Part shown: one piece after another, positions 1-8,529 of the stretch
Numbering within the stretch: the stretch's first letter is position 1
Layout: each line of letters starts with the position of its first letter
Source of the DNA: JAHEJN01 sp963787285
GTDB lineage: Bacteria; Actinomycetota; Acidimicrobiia; Acidimicrobiales; JAHEJN01
Length of the DNA stretch: 64,000 nt
Direction of reading: 5' to 3'
Assembly (NCBI GenBank): GCA_963787285.1
Contig: CAWBCM010000003.1
Location: forward strand, 1-64,000
Notes under the pieces: model-generated
What the model saw: only the letters and a program-made list of their open reading frames with translations
Told to the model about the DNA's origin: nothing
Databases searched by the model: none
Translations under genes and position numbers: made by a program

Positions 1-444
1 CGCGGCGAGGCCCTCGTCGAGTATTTGTCCGGAATCGACGAGCTGATCCTGCTGGAAGAGCAAGAAGGGGTCGACATCGTCTACGACGATCCGAACTACG
101 GCGGAGTGTGGGGCGACTTCGCTGGCGGATGGGTTGCGGCCGTGCTGGACTGTTCCCAGGTCGATCCCGATCGCGTCGCTGCGATCGCCGGTGGGGCCGA
201 CTCGGTGCGACTCATCCAGGTTCCGTACACGTTCGAGGAAGTCAACGAGTTCAGAGATCGTCTCGTGTCCGAACTTCGAGGAGCCGGAGTCGCTGGCGAC
301 GTACTGATCGACTCGACGCTCAACGGGCGACACATTCGAGTCGTGGTCCAGAACCTGGACCGGCTTGACGAGCGCTTCGCATCCGACATCCCTGGTGAGA
401 TCGTCACGATTGAGGAGGGGCAGATCTCCCAAGAAGATAACTAG
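1..444 (+). CDS. hypothetical protein, C-terminal part (gene cut by window start)
   Basis: The reading frame is open from base 1 and stops with TAG at 442-444, so the first residues visible (RGEALVEYLSGIDEL) are internal and the true start lies outside the window. The visible 147 residues are acidic and soluble, with no membrane segment and no motif I recognise. The alternating pattern around VRLIQVPYTFEEVNEF and HIRVVVQNLD suggests an alpha/beta fold. A TTG at 25 could be read as a start but has no ribosome binding site. It lies just outside the integrase-rich region, so it may belong either to the integrated element or to the flanking chromosome. Function unknown. Confidence 0.55.
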   Translation, partial: RGEALVEYLSGIDELILLEEQEGVDIVYDDPNYGGVWGDFAGGWVAAVLDCSQVDPDRVAAIAGGADSVRLIQVPYTFEEVNEFRDRLVSELRGAGVAGDVLIDSTLNGRHIRVVVQNLDRLDERFASDIPGEIVTIEEGQISQEDN

Positions 445-802
445 ACGAGGCTCCTGTGGCTCGCAGCCGCATCACCGACTGCAGCGATCGACCGATGACC
501 AATAGGCGCTAGCTAGCCAGTCATCCCGATGTCCAGGAGAAGAAGTTAGTCGCAATGTCTGCGCCATTCGGGTAACGGGGCACGCCGTGCGAGGACACGC
601 ATATCACACCGACGCAACCAGCAAGCATGCCGATCAGAACGGCACGAGTTCGCCAAATGCGCCGACCTGCAACTGTTCGTCGTGCGCACTCATGGGCCAT
701 CATGGCGGCCTCACCCGCGAGAGGGTCAAGGACAATCACGGAAAGCGAAGAGCGCATATCGACAGCAGTCGACACGCCACCAGACCGTCCGGAAACGGCA
801 CG
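445..802. other. 358-bp stretch without a confident gene
   Basis: This gap between the partial first gene and the end of integrase 1 has lower GC than the rest of the window. Its only reading frame with any protein-like character is a short minus-strand one (521-757), listed separately. I see no tRNA, no strong hairpin and no repeat. The low GC and absence of housekeeping sequence fit the end of an integrated element. Confidence 0.4.
521..757 (-). CDS. possible small membrane protein (weak)
   Basis: A frame of about 78 codons from ATG at 757 (or GTG at 775) encodes one plausible transmembrane segment near its middle (RAVLIGMLAGCVGVICVSS) flanked by arginines. No family is recognised and no clear ribosome binding site precedes it. 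It sits 45 bp downstream of integrase 1 on the same strand, where small cargo genes of integrative elements often lie. It may equally be a chance frame. Confidence 0.2.
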   Translation of the reverse strand: MRSSLSVIVLDPLAGEAAMMAHECARRTVAGRRIWRTRAVLIGMLAGCVGVICVSSHGVPRYPNGADIATNFFSWTSG

Positions 803-2113
803 TTAGATCGGGTGGTCCGGGGCGTGGTTGCCACGCTCATATTTCGGTCGGGTTCTTGGTTGATGTTGTTCGAGTTGGTGGTGCCATGGGCTGTGGCGGC
901 TGTTGAGAGTGAGTTTCGCTGCGACGGTGGTGGCTTGTTCGAGTCCGTCACAGCCGATGACACGGTCCGCGATGGCTTGTGCCGCGTCGGCGCCCATCCC
1001 GGGCATCACGTGGGAGTACACGTTCAGGGTGGTTGAGGTGTTGGCGTGACCGAGCCGCTCGGACACGACGTGGATCGGTACACCGGTCGCCAACGCGATG
1101 GTTGCGTAGGTGTGCCGAAGATCGTGAAATCGGATCCGGGGCAGCCCGAGGTGTGCACCGATCCGCAGGAACCGCTCAGAGAAGTAGTCCGGACGCACCG
1201 GGGCGAAGTCCGGGGTGAGAAACACGAACCGATTCGGGTTCACCGAATCGAGCCGTAGCGCTGCTTCGCTCTGTCGTTTCTGGTGCTCGATGAAACGGCG
1301 AGTTGTTTCGGTGTCGAGATCGATGAGTCGACCCCGGCCGCTCTTCGGGCTACTGATAACCATGTCGGTCCCGATCCGGCCTCGGGTCTGTCGGACATAG
1401 ACCCGCTGGTTGGCGAAGTCGACGTCATCCCATCGCAACGCTGCGATCTCACCGCGTCGCATGCCGGTCAGTGCAGCGAGATGCCAAGCTGCTTCCAAGT
1501 GCTCTCCTCGCACCCCGGAGAGGAACAGCCTCAACTCGTGGGGCTGCCAGAACCGCATCGGTGCCGTCCGTGGCGTCCGCCTGGGCGGGGGTGATGCGAG
1601 TTCGGCGACGTTGCGGCCGATGATCCCCGCTGTGCAGGCATCTCGGAGGATGAGGCGCACGACCACATGCACGTTCCGGACCGTGTGAGGCCCGAGTCCG
1701 CCCCGGCCATCGAGTCGGCCATCGGTCAACAGATTGGTGTAGAGCCGGTTTAGGTGCTCGGTCTGCAGACTGGTCAACCGGACCCGCCCAAGTGTGGGGA
1801 GAACGTGATGGCGAAGGTTCGCCTGATAGGACGCGGCAGTCGAGGGTTTCACCCGATCTTTGATCAGCGCCCACCACCCGCCGTTGACCCACTCGTCAAG
1901 CGTCAGCGCCTTCGGCTCGACGTAGCTCCCCGCTTCTAGCTCGGCCACCAGTCCGGCCCGGCGGGCCTCTGCTTCGGCTCGGGTCGCGAACCCGCTGTGC
2001 CACTTCTGGCGGCGCTTGCCGTCCAGATCCCGGCCGATGTCGATCACGACGTACCAGCCGGTCTTCATGCCCGACTTCGTCTTCCACCTGCGCTTCGCGA
2101 CGTGCCCCTTCAC
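803..2113 (-). CDS. tyrosine recombinase / phage-type integrase (intact)
   Basis: 436 residues, the usual length for an actinobacterial integrative-element integrase. An N-terminal arm-binding region rich in basic residues (about 1-60) is followed by the SAM-like core-binding domain (about 65-170, PSTAASYQANLRHHVLPTLG) and the catalytic domain (about 190-400). Catalytic residues are visible: Arg in ALTGMRRGEIAALRW, the H-x-x-R box HDLRHTYAT, a second His in ERLGHANTSTT, and the nucleophilic Tyr in LNVYSHV. The tail of about 50 residues after the Tyr is long and polar. The start is GTG with no obvious ribosome binding site. It is a paralogue of the broken integrase at 2616-3772, probably from a separate insertion. 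It is transcribed away from the excisionase-like gene, with 347 bp between them. Confidence 0.93.
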   Translation of the reverse strand: MKGHVAKRRWKTKSGMKTGWYVVIDIGRDLDGKRRQKWHSGFATRAEAEARRAGLVAELEAGSYVEPKALTLDEWVNGGWWALIKDRVKPSTAASYQANLRHHVLPTLGRVRLTSLQTEHLNRLYTNLLTDGRLDGRGGLGPHTVRNVHVVVRLILRDACTAGIIGRNVAELASPPPRRTPRTAPMRFWQPHELRLFLSGVRGEHLEAAWHLAALTGMRRGEIAALRWDDVDFANQRVYVRQTRGRIGTDMVISSPKSGRGRLIDLDTETTRRFIEHQKRQSEAALRLDSVNPNRFVFLTPDFAPVRPDYFSERFLRIGAHLGLPRIRFHDLRHTYATIALATGVPIHVVSERLGHANTSTTLNVYSHVMPGMGADAAQAIADRVIGCDGLEQATTVAAKLTLNSRHSPWHHQLEQHQPRTRPKYERGNHAPDHPI

Positions 2114-2460
2114 GACAACGACCCGGTTGGCGAAGCGCCGTCGGGGACACCGCTCGTCAACCCCTCAGGAAGACGAGATGTTAGATGAAGGTTAGAAAAC
2201 TCGGCCCGAACCCCACGAAACACCCCCACAGCCGACAAGCCCGCCCCGCACCGAAATCTCTGCGATCGGCTCCAACACAGGACCCCGTACAAGCCCACGC
2301 CTGCAGTCATCCCAAACTCCTCATCTCCCAACGAAAAACCCGAGACACAACTGGAGGTCTACGACCTCCCCTCTCGGCGGCCGCCCGGCCGTCCGGAATC
2401 CAGAGCCACCAAACAGATGCCATGTCACACATCGGCACCTCGATGGTCCCTCTGGGAGGC
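2114..2460. promoter_or_regulatory. 347-bp intergenic region between integrase 1 and excisionase-like gene
   Basis: The two genes point away from this segment, so it should hold both promoters. The only local AT-rich patch is near 2177-2202, where the hexamer GTTAGA occurs twice (within gttagatgaaggttagaaa). This could be a promoter element or recombinase-binding repeat. No coding sequence is supported. The plus-strand frame of the excisionase is open back to 2185, but its upstream residues look like non-coding translation. Confidence 0.3.
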
Positions 2461-2664
2461 ATGAAACCAAAACGCACCAAGAAGACGTACACCGTCGAGG
2501 AAGCCGCCCACGAGCTCGGCATCTCTCGCTCGACTGCCTACGAGTGCGTGCGCACGGGTGAGATCCCGTGTCTGCGCTTTCGGCGGCGGATCGTGATCGC
2601 GGCCGCCGTGCTCGATCAGATGCTCTCGGCGCCGCCCGCCGACGCCGAGCCGTCGCTGCGGTAG
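2461..2664 (+). CDS. excisionase-like helix-turn-helix DNA-binding protein
   Basis: 67 residues from ATG 2461 (MKPKRTKKTYTVEEAAHELG). The core is a MerR/excisionase-type winged helix-turn-helix: YTVEEAAHELGISRSTAYECVRTGEIPCLRF, then a basic wing (RRRIVI) and a short helix. Such proteins bind att-site arms and direct excision, or repress integrase. ATG 2443 or 2422 are alternative starts. The GGGAGG just before 2461 is too close to serve that ATG well. Its 3' end overlaps the broken integrase by 49 bp on the opposite strand, an unusual convergent arrangement, since xis and int of such elements usually run in the same direction. Confidence 0.7.
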   Translation: MKPKRTKKTYTVEEAAHELGISRSTAYECVRTGEIPCLRFRRRIVIAAAVLDQMLSAPPADAEPSLR

Positions 2665-3772
2665 TCGAGCAGCCCGGCCACCGCATCGGCGGCCTCACGG
2701 TCGAGGGAGGGCACCACATGGGAGTACAGGTCGAGGGTGATGCCCACCGTGGCATGACCCAACCGCTCCGACATCACCTTCGGATGAATCCCGGCCCGCA
2801 GGCCGAGGGTGGCGTAGGTGTGGCGCAGATCGTGCAGGCGTATGGGCGGCAGGTCGGCGGCATCGCGGAGTCGGCGGAACGCCCCGGTGAGCCGATCTGG
2901 ATGAATCGGCTCACCGTCGTCTTCGCACAGCACATGGCCCTCGCCCACCCACGCCTCGCCGGCCGCCAACCGTTCCTCGGCTTGCCTGGCCCGATGCGAC
3001 CGCAGCACGCTCACGGTGCCGTGGTCGAGCGACACCCGGCGACGGCTCTTGTGGGTCTTGGTCGGCGAGTCGATCACCTCGCTGCCGACCGTGGTGCGCG
3101 TCTGCACCACGAACAACTCCCCGACCTCGAGGTCGACGTTCGCCCATCGCAGGCCGCACACCTCGCCGCGGCGCAGGCCGGTGGTGGCCAGCAACACGAA
3201 CGCCGTGTGCAACGGCTGGTCGGCGGTGAAGCGCAGGAACGTCGACAACTCCTCGGGCGTCCACGTCGGTCGCTCGACCTTCGACGGCCGCGGAGGCCTC
3301 GCCACCGCCGCGCGCGTTGCGCACCACCAGGCCCAGCCGCTCGGCGTCGGCCAGCGCTCGCCGCAACACCGTGTGGGCGTTGCGCACGGTCTTGGGCGCC
3401 AGGCCGGTGGCGAGCAGATCGGCGTAGGCGTTCTCCACCATCAGCGGCGTGAGCCGTTGCAGCTTCGCTCCCCCGATGTACGGGTCGAGGTGCTCTGCAC
3501 CGCGTCGGTATGCGGCCATCGTGGTGGGCCGTCGGCCCGACACCGCCCGGTGCAACCAGTCGGCCAGGTACTCCCGCACCGTCACGCGTGCTGCGATCGA
3601 CGTAGGCGCCGGCTTCGAGGTCGACCAGCACCCGGTTCAGTGCCTTGCGGGCTTCGCCCTGGGTGGCGAAGCCCGCCTTGGTGGCGAATCGTCGTCGACC
3701 GGTGCCCGGGTCGCGGGGCAGCTCGGTTCGGTACCGCCATCCCCGTCCGTACCGTTCGACGCTTCCCCGCAC
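2616..3772 (-). pseudogene. second tyrosine recombinase, broken by two +1 frameshifts
   Basis: Three overlapping frames together encode one integrase. The N-terminal arm-binding part (MRGSVERYGRGWRYRTEL...) runs from GTG 3772 to about 3586. The core-binding domain (VREYLADWLHRAV... PKTVRNAHTVLRRAL) lies in the next frame to about 3312. The catalytic domain (TTGLRRGEVCGLRW, HDLRHTYAT, ERLGHATVGIT, LDLYSHVV) lies in the third frame to 2616. One surplus base near 3586 and one near 3312 explain both breaks, and removing them gives 384 residues. All catalytic residues survive. It lies just downstream of the tRNA-Leu 3' end, the classic position of an integrase next to its attachment site. It may be a real pseudogene or an intact gene with sequencing insertions, since the same type of lesion occurs in metG. 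Confidence 0.85.
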
Positions 3773-3791
3773 CGTCGCTCCTGTCGCCTGG

Positions 3792-3826
3792 GTAGTCGCG
3801 ATTCTCGCGACTATTCACGCGACTAC
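3792..3826. repeat. inverted and direct repeats between integrase 2 and tRNA-Leu
   Basis: GTAGTCGCG at 3792-3800 is the exact reverse complement of CGCGACTAC at 3818-3826. A third partial copy, CGCGACTA, sits at 3806-3813, exactly 12 bp before the last one. The cluster fills the short gap between the integrase start and the 3' end of tRNA-Leu. It could be arm-type integrase/excisionase binding sites or an operator for the integrase promoter. Confidence 0.55.
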
Positions 3827-3885
3827 TTTGCCCTTTTGGCGAGGTGAGCGCAAGGGCGAAAACCGCATATCCGCAGGTCAGACCG

Positions 3886-3971
3886 TGCCCGGGGTGGGAT
3901 TCGAACCCACATGATTCCGAGGAATCCGAGGGGTTTAAGCCCTCTGCGTCAGCCAGTTGCGCCACCCGGGC
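3886..3971 (-). tRNA. tRNA-Leu (anticodon UAA)
   Basis: On the minus strand the acceptor 5' half GCCCGGG (3971-3965) pairs with CCCGGGC (3893-3887), with discriminator A at 3886. The anticodon stem GAGGG/CCCTC encloses the loop CTTAAAC, giving anticodon UAA. A long variable arm (GGATTCC ... GGAATC) marks a class II tRNA, and the T arm GTGGG-TTCGAAT-CCCAC is perfect. The 3' CCA is not encoded. It lies beside the broken integrase and is the probable attachment site of the integrated element. I found no second copy of its 3' end in the window. Confidence 0.95.
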
Positions 3972-4020
3972 GTGCGCTCGAACCGTAGCCCGCTCCCGCA
4001 CCGCCTATCGTCGTGGCCGG

Positions 4021-4404
4021 ATGCCGAGCCCACTCCGAGTTCTCGTCGGGCGGGCCGTGATCGTCGCCTTGGTGATGACCGCAGGCTGCGCCGGTGACAC
4101 GGCGGTGCCGACCGAGACAAGGATCGCCGACACGGCCGCGCTGTTGGAGGCGTTTCTCACGCCGGACGCAGCCCAGCGAGAGGCCGAGAACCTCGTCACC
4201 CTGTGCCGCACCGACTCCGAAGAGATGTTCTTCACGCTGCAGAACCGCCTCTGGGACCCCGACGGATCCGAGTTGTTCGACAGTCTCGACGAGGCCGAAG
4301 CGGCCGGGACCAGGATCGTGGGCGCCACCGGAATCCGCGGGGTCGGCGAGGCAGCTTGCACTCCAGACGATCTCGACGCGGCTCAGGCGCACGGCGAGAT
4401 CTGA
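4021..4404 (+). CDS. small putative lipoprotein
   Basis: 127 residues from ATG 4021. A short basic N-terminus and hydrophobic stretch (VLVGRAVIVALVM) end in the lipobox TAGC, giving a mature cysteine at about residue 22. The mature part of about 105 residues is acidic and helical (LLEAFLTPDAAQREAENLVTL, two further cysteines) with no recognised domain. The frame is open upstream to 3844, across the tRNA, but those codons are not protein-like. It faces the VWA lipoprotein gene, with a strong hairpin between. Function unknown. Confidence 0.65.
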   Translation: MPSPLRVLVGRAVIVALVMTAGCAGDTAVPTETRIADTAALLEAFLTPDAAQREAENLVTLCRTDSEEMFFTLQNRLWDPDGSELFDSLDEAEAAGTRIVGATGIRGVGEAACTPDDLDAAQAHGEI

Positions 4405-4463
4405 CCGGCCTCACCCGTCAGCGCCCCGACGCACCGGGGCTGCCTGGTCCCCAGGCGAGCGTC

Positions 4464-4501
4464 GGTGGTGGGTTCCCGCCCCTCCACGAGAACCCACCAC
4501 C
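4464..4501. terminator. bidirectional hairpin terminator
   Basis: A perfect 12-bp inverted repeat (GGTGGTGGGTTC at 4464-4475, GAACCCACCACC at 4490-4501) with a 14-nt loop sits between two convergent genes. There is no U tract, as is common in high-GC actinobacteria. Confidence 0.7.
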
Positions 4502-4547
4502 TGATCTGCCCCCGGCCCCGCACATGATCGGGCCCGGTCTGGCCTGA

Positions 4548-6266
4548 TCAGCGGAGCCGGGAGGCGTCATCGATCATGTCAGCGACAGCATCGATATCGC
4601 GGTCGCCCGTGAGATCGGCCAGCTCGGCGGCCGCTTCGGCCACGTCGTCGAGGTCGAAGTCGGTCACGAACTCGCTGCCCCGCAGGATCTCGGCGAAGGC
4701 GGCCAGCACCGTTGCGGTGCGCAGCGAGGTCGACGTGTCGTCCCAGCTCTCGGCGACATCACGCAGGTCGATGTCCTCGTCGATCTCGTCGACCTCACCG
4801 GAGTCGGGATCCTCCCAGCGCAGGAACACCACGCCGATCTCGTCCCGGTCGCTCAGCTCCACCCCGGCCCGCAGGTTGATCTCGTAGATCGCCGTCACCT
4901 GATGACCGGCACCGATCTCGCCGGCGTCGACCTCGTCGTTGCGGAAGTCACTGTCACGCACGCCCCGGTTCTCGAAACCGATGAGGCGGTACTCGTCGAC
5001 GATCTCGGGGTTGAACTCCACCTGGATCTTGGCGTCCTTGGCGACGGTCACCAGCGTGGCGGTGAGCTCGTCCTGGAACAGCCGCTCGGCTTCGTCGTCG
5101 GTGTCGACATAGGCGTAGAAGCCGTCGCCCTGATCGGCGAGCTGTTCCATGGTCACGTCGTTGAAGTTGCCCATGCCGAACCCGACGGTCACCAGGTTGA
5201 TCCCGGCATCAGCGTCGTCACGGATCATCCGGGCGAGCTGATCAGGATCGGTCACGCCCACGTTGGCCACCCCGTCGGAGGCCAGCACCACCCGGTTGAT
5301 CCCGTCCTCACGGAACGCTTCCCGAGCCAGCTCGTAACCCTCGCGCAGGCCGGCCTCGAGGTTGGTCGAGCCGCCGGGCCGGAGGTCGTCGATGGCGTCG
5401 AGGATCTCCCGCCGCTCCGACACCGGAGTGGGGAACAAGACGATGCCCGAGGAATTCGAGTAGGTGACGATCGCCACGGTGTCGTCATCGTCGAGCTCGT
5501 CGACCAGGATGCCGAGGCTCTCCTTCACCAGCCCGAGCCGATCATCACGATCCATCGAACCCGACGTGTCGACCACGAAGGTGAGGGCGACCGGCGGACG
5601 CTCGCTGTCCTCGACGATCTCGCTCGACACACCGATGCGCACGAGCACGTTGTCGCCGTCGAATGGCGACGGTGCCCCTTCGATCTCCACGTCGAGACCA
5701 CGGCGAGGGGCGTCGTAGTCGTAGCGGATGGCGTTGATGTACTCCTCGGGCCGCACCGACTCCCGTGGGGGCAGCGCGCCCTCCTCGATCCAACGACGGG
5801 CGACGGTGAACGAGCCGGTGTCGACATCGAGCGCGAAGGTCGACAGCGGATCCTCGTCGGCGTCGATGAACACCCGTTGGCCGTAGTCCTCGAAGGTGTT
5901 GTCGTCGAACCGGGCCTCGGCGTCGTCGCGATCGACCGGCGGCGGCTCGGGCGCGAACAGCTCACCGCTGGTACCGCCGGCCGAAGCCGACTCCTCCTCG
6001 GCCGCAGGTGCCTCGGCGTCCATCGCCTCCCCGGGAGCCACGCTCTCCGAGGCCGGCTCCTCGGCCGGTTTCTCCTGCGGCTCGGGCGCGAAGTCGGCTT
6101 CGTCGTCGGCGCCGGAGCGGTCGCCGCCGACGATCTCGCCGATGGCGTCGTCGGTGTCGGCGGTGTCCCCGGAATCCCCGGCGCAGGCCGACGCGAACAG
6201 CGCCACCACCGCCATCAAGGCCATGAGTCGGTACAGAACAGTCGAGCTTGCCGTCGTTGGGTTCAT
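4548..6266 (-). CDS. von Willebrand factor type A lipoprotein (YfbK-like)
   Basis: 572 residues from ATG 6266. The signal peptide (LMALMAVVALFASAC) carries a lipobox ending ASAC. A 100-residue acidic, low-complexity linker follows. Then come the YfbK-type N-terminal module (RVFIDADEDPLSTFALDVDTG), a VWA domain with intact MIDAS motif DTSGSM and the later Thr and Asp of the metal site (GGSTNLEAGL, ASDGVANVG), and the YfbK-type C-terminal beta/helical region ending in helices (AELADLTGDRD). It is expected to be anchored outside the membrane and to bind protein partners through a divalent metal. An in-frame start at 6347 would place a basic stretch before the signal peptide and is less likely. 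Family assignment is good, but the biological role is unknown. Confidence 0.85.
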   Translation of the reverse strand: MNPTTASSTVLYRLMALMAVVALFASACAGDSGDTADTDDAIGEIVGGDRSGADDEADFAPEPQEKPAEEPASESVAPGEAMDAEAPAAEEESASAGGTSGELFAPEPPPVDRDDAEARFDDNTFEDYGQRVFIDADEDPLSTFALDVDTGSFTVARRWIEEGALPPRESVRPEEYINAIRYDYDAPRRGLDVEIEGAPSPFDGDNVLVRIGVSSEIVEDSERPPVALTFVVDTSGSMDRDDRLGLVKESLGILVDELDDDDTVAIVTYSNSSGIVLFPTPVSERREILDAIDDLRPGGSTNLEAGLREGYELAREAFREDGINRVVLASDGVANVGVTDPDQLARMIRDDADAGINLVTVGFGMGNFNDVTMEQLADQGDGFYAYVDTDDEAERLFQDELTATLVTVAKDAKIQVEFNPEIVDEYRLIGFENRGVRDSDFRNDEVDAGEIGAGHQVTAIYEINLRAGVELSDRDEIGVVFLRWEDPDSGEVDEIDEDIDLRDVAESWDDTSTSLRTATVLAAFAEILRGSEFVTDFDLDDVAEAAAELADLTGDRDIDAVADMIDDASRLR

Positions 6267-6369
6267 GCGGGTGAGACGAGCCCGTCGACCGCGTTGGTTC
6301 CGAGGGCCGGGTTGCAATCGGGTTACGGCACCGTCGTGACCCTGCAACGCGGGCCTGAACGCCGGTAGA

Positions 6370-7272
6370 TCAGCGGAATTCTGCCGCGACCTCGGCCTGG
6401 AAACGTTCGAACATCTCCCCCGACGGAGCGAAGGGAGGGGCGAGGAAGTCGGCGATCACGAGCTCGTCGACCCCTGCGTCGACGAAACCGGCCACCAGTG
6501 TTCGGAGCTCGGCGGGGGTACCGACCATGGCCGCCCGACCGAGATCGGCATTCCGGGCCCGGTCGAGATGCTCGCCCTCGTCGGCCAGAATCAGCATCGT
6601 GGCGGCCGACCGCTGGATGGCGCCAGGATCACGGCCGACCTCGGCACAGTGGGCATCGAGCACCGACTGCTTGTGGCGCAGCACCTCGACATCGCCCCAC
6701 ACGTTCCACTCGTCGGCGAAGCGAGCTGCGACGCGCAGCGTGCGCTTCTCTCCCCCGCCGCCGATCATGAGCGGCAGTCGACCGACCGGACGCGGCGACA
6801 GCGGCGCCTCGGCCAGCTGGTAGTACGCGCCGTCGAAGTCGACCGGGCCGTCGGAGTCGCGCAGTCGCACGATCAGCTCACACGCCTCCTCGAACCGGTC
6901 GAGCCGCTCCTTCACGGTTCCGTAGTGCAGGCCGTAGGCGACGTGCTCGTTCTCCTGCCACCCCGCCCCGAGGCCCAGCACCACCCGCCCACCGGAGATG
7001 TGGTCGGTGGTCACCGCCTGCTTCAGCAACACCGCCGGGTGGCGGTAGGTGTTGCCACTCACCATGGCCCCCACCCGAACATCGGGAATCGACGCGGCCA
7101 GCCCGGCGAGCACCGCCCAGCACTCGTTCATCGTGCCCGAAGGGTCGCCGGCGAAGGGCATGAAGTGATCGGCGAACCACAGACCGTCCCAACCGGTGGC
7201 GGCGGCGTGACGACACCGTTCCACCACGGTGGTCCAGTCCGAGCCGGCGTTGGTCCAGTATCCGAAGCGCAT
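6370..7272 (-). CDS. LLM-class F420-dependent oxidoreductase
   Basis: 300 residues forming a luciferase-like TIM barrel. The N-terminus MRFGYWTNAGSDWTTVVERC, GLWFADHFMPF and GRVVLGLGAGWQENEHVAYG are typical of the bacterial luciferase superfamily subgroup that uses coenzyme F420 in actinobacteria, with LPLMIGGGGEKRTLRVAARFADEWN in the phosphate-binding part. It probably reduces or oxidises a small organic substrate in the cytoplasm. The substrate cannot be inferred. It stands alone between two extracytoplasmic lipoprotein genes on the same strand. Confidence 0.85.
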   Translation of the reverse strand: MRFGYWTNAGSDWTTVVERCRHAAATGWDGLWFADHFMPFAGDPSGTMNECWAVLAGLAASIPDVRVGAMVSGNTYRHPAVLLKQAVTTDHISGGRVVLGLGAGWQENEHVAYGLHYGTVKERLDRFEEACELIVRLRDSDGPVDFDGAYYQLAEAPLSPRPVGRLPLMIGGGGEKRTLRVAARFADEWNVWGDVEVLRHKQSVLDAHCAEVGRDPGAIQRSAATMLILADEGEHLDRARNADLGRAAMVGTPAELRTLVAGFVDAGVDELVIADFLAPPFAPSGEMFERFQAEVAAEFR

Positions 7273-7310
7273 CGGCGCAACGTAGCCGTTCCGACGCCGC
7301 CGAGGTCAGC

Positions 7311-8465
7311 TCACTCGGGCGACCAGGTGACGAAGTAGCCGCCGCCGACGGCCTCGGGTAGGCCGCCGTCGAGATCCTGCACGAAGACGGTGCTCTGGCC
7401 CGAGGGCGACACGCCGGTGAAGGCGAAGGCCGAACCGTCGGGCGCCCACAGATCGACGGCCAGGTCCCACTGGTCGGCAAACGGGAGGTAGTCGACGACG
7501 AACCGGGTGGTCGGCCGGAAGGCCTCGACGACCACGTCGAAGGAGGCGCCGTCCCAGACCGACCAACCGGCACGGTCGCCGGCCCCCGACAGCGTCATCA
7601 CCAGCAACCGGCTCCCGTCGGGCGACCACGTCCACCACAACCCGGGCTCGTCGGCGACGTGGCGGCTGTCACCGGTGGCCAGGTCGACGACGTACAGCCC
7701 CGTCTCGGCCGACGGGCTGACGACGGCCACCGCCAGGTGCTCACCAGGGTCATCGACCACCAGCGCCACTCGACCCTGCACCCGCAGCAGCTCCCGCGAT
7801 GCACCTTCGCCCACCAGGTCACCCACCTGCACCACGGTGTCGACGCCGTCCGCGGTGGCGAACACCACCCGGCCGTCGTCGAGCCACAGCGGCGTGTCGA
7901 AGAGTCCGTCGGCCACCGGCACCACCGTGTCGCCCCCGTCGGCATCGACGATGCGAAGATCGTCGGAGCGGTGCGCCACCAGCGACGCCCCGTCGGCCGC
8001 CCAGCTCAGGTACAGCGGCCGTCCGGTCACGAGGATCTCCCCCGCCTCGTCGGCGATGAGGTTCAGCGAAACCCCACCGTTGGCGGTTCCCAGCGAGGCC
8101 ACGCGTTCGCCCTGGCGGTCCCACATCAGGAAGAACGACGGAAACGGCGTGGGTACCCGCTGCAGCTCACCCCCGCCAGGCTCGGCGACGGCCACCACCG
8201 GCCCGTCATCGTCGAAGCTCGACCAGGCCAACCGCGACGCGTCGGGCGACCAGGTCACCGCGATCGGCGGCTGCGACGAGGGTCCGGAGGCGACCACGAT
8301 CTGATCGGTTCCGTCGGGAAGGCGGGTGACCAGCGACCCGTCGTCCTGGACGACGGCCAGACGACCTCGACCATCGGGCCCATCGACCGCCGCATCGATC
8401 GACCCCGACACCGAGCACGCAGCCGCCAGCGCCGACACCGCAAGAGCAACACGAAGGCCACGCAC
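7311..8465 (-). CDS. WD40/TolB-like beta-propeller lipoprotein
   Basis: About 384 residues from GTG 8465, chosen because it puts the signal peptide at the N-terminus (LRVALAVSALAAAC, lipobox LAAAC). ATG 8507 would add 14 residues. The mature protein has repeated beta-strand units with the PD40-type signature (VTWSPDASRLAWSS, LSWAADGASLVAHR, WTWSPDGSRLLVMT, WAPDGSAFAFTG), about six to seven blades, as in TolB and related propellers. It is presumably surface-anchored and binds a ligand or protein. No catalytic motif is seen. It is divergent from the crotonase gene at 8530. Confidence 0.75.
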   Translation of the reverse strand: MRGLRVALAVSALAAACSVSGSIDAAVDGPDGRGRLAVVQDDGSLVTRLPDGTDQIVVASGPSSQPPIAVTWSPDASRLAWSSFDDDGPVVAVAEPGGGELQRVPTPFPSFFLMWDRQGERVASLGTANGGVSLNLIADEAGEILVTGRPLYLSWAADGASLVAHRSDDLRIVDADGGDTVVPVADGLFDTPLWLDDGRVVFATADGVDTVVQVGDLVGEGASRELLRVQGRVALVVDDPGEHLAVAVVSPSAETGLYVVDLATGDSRHVADEPGLWWTWSPDGSRLLVMTLSGAGDRAGWSVWDGASFDVVVEAFRPTTRFVVDYLPFADQWDLAVDLWAPDGSAFAFTGVSPSGQSTVFVQDLDGGLPEAVGGGYFVTWSPE

Positions 8466-8529
8466 CCCTTCACCCTGCCATGGCGCAGGGCGTTGGGGCC
8501 CACCCACACCGGTGTTCTACGGTGCGGGC

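Noticed and set aside
1..3885. A second copy of the tRNA-Leu 3' end as an att repeat
   Set aside because: I scanned for the T-arm core GGTTCGAAT and its complement in the left 3.9 kb and found none.
4548..6347. Start of the VWA lipoprotein at 6347
   Set aside because: It would place 27 basic residues before a complete lipoprotein signal peptide. ATG 6266 fits the signal sequence.
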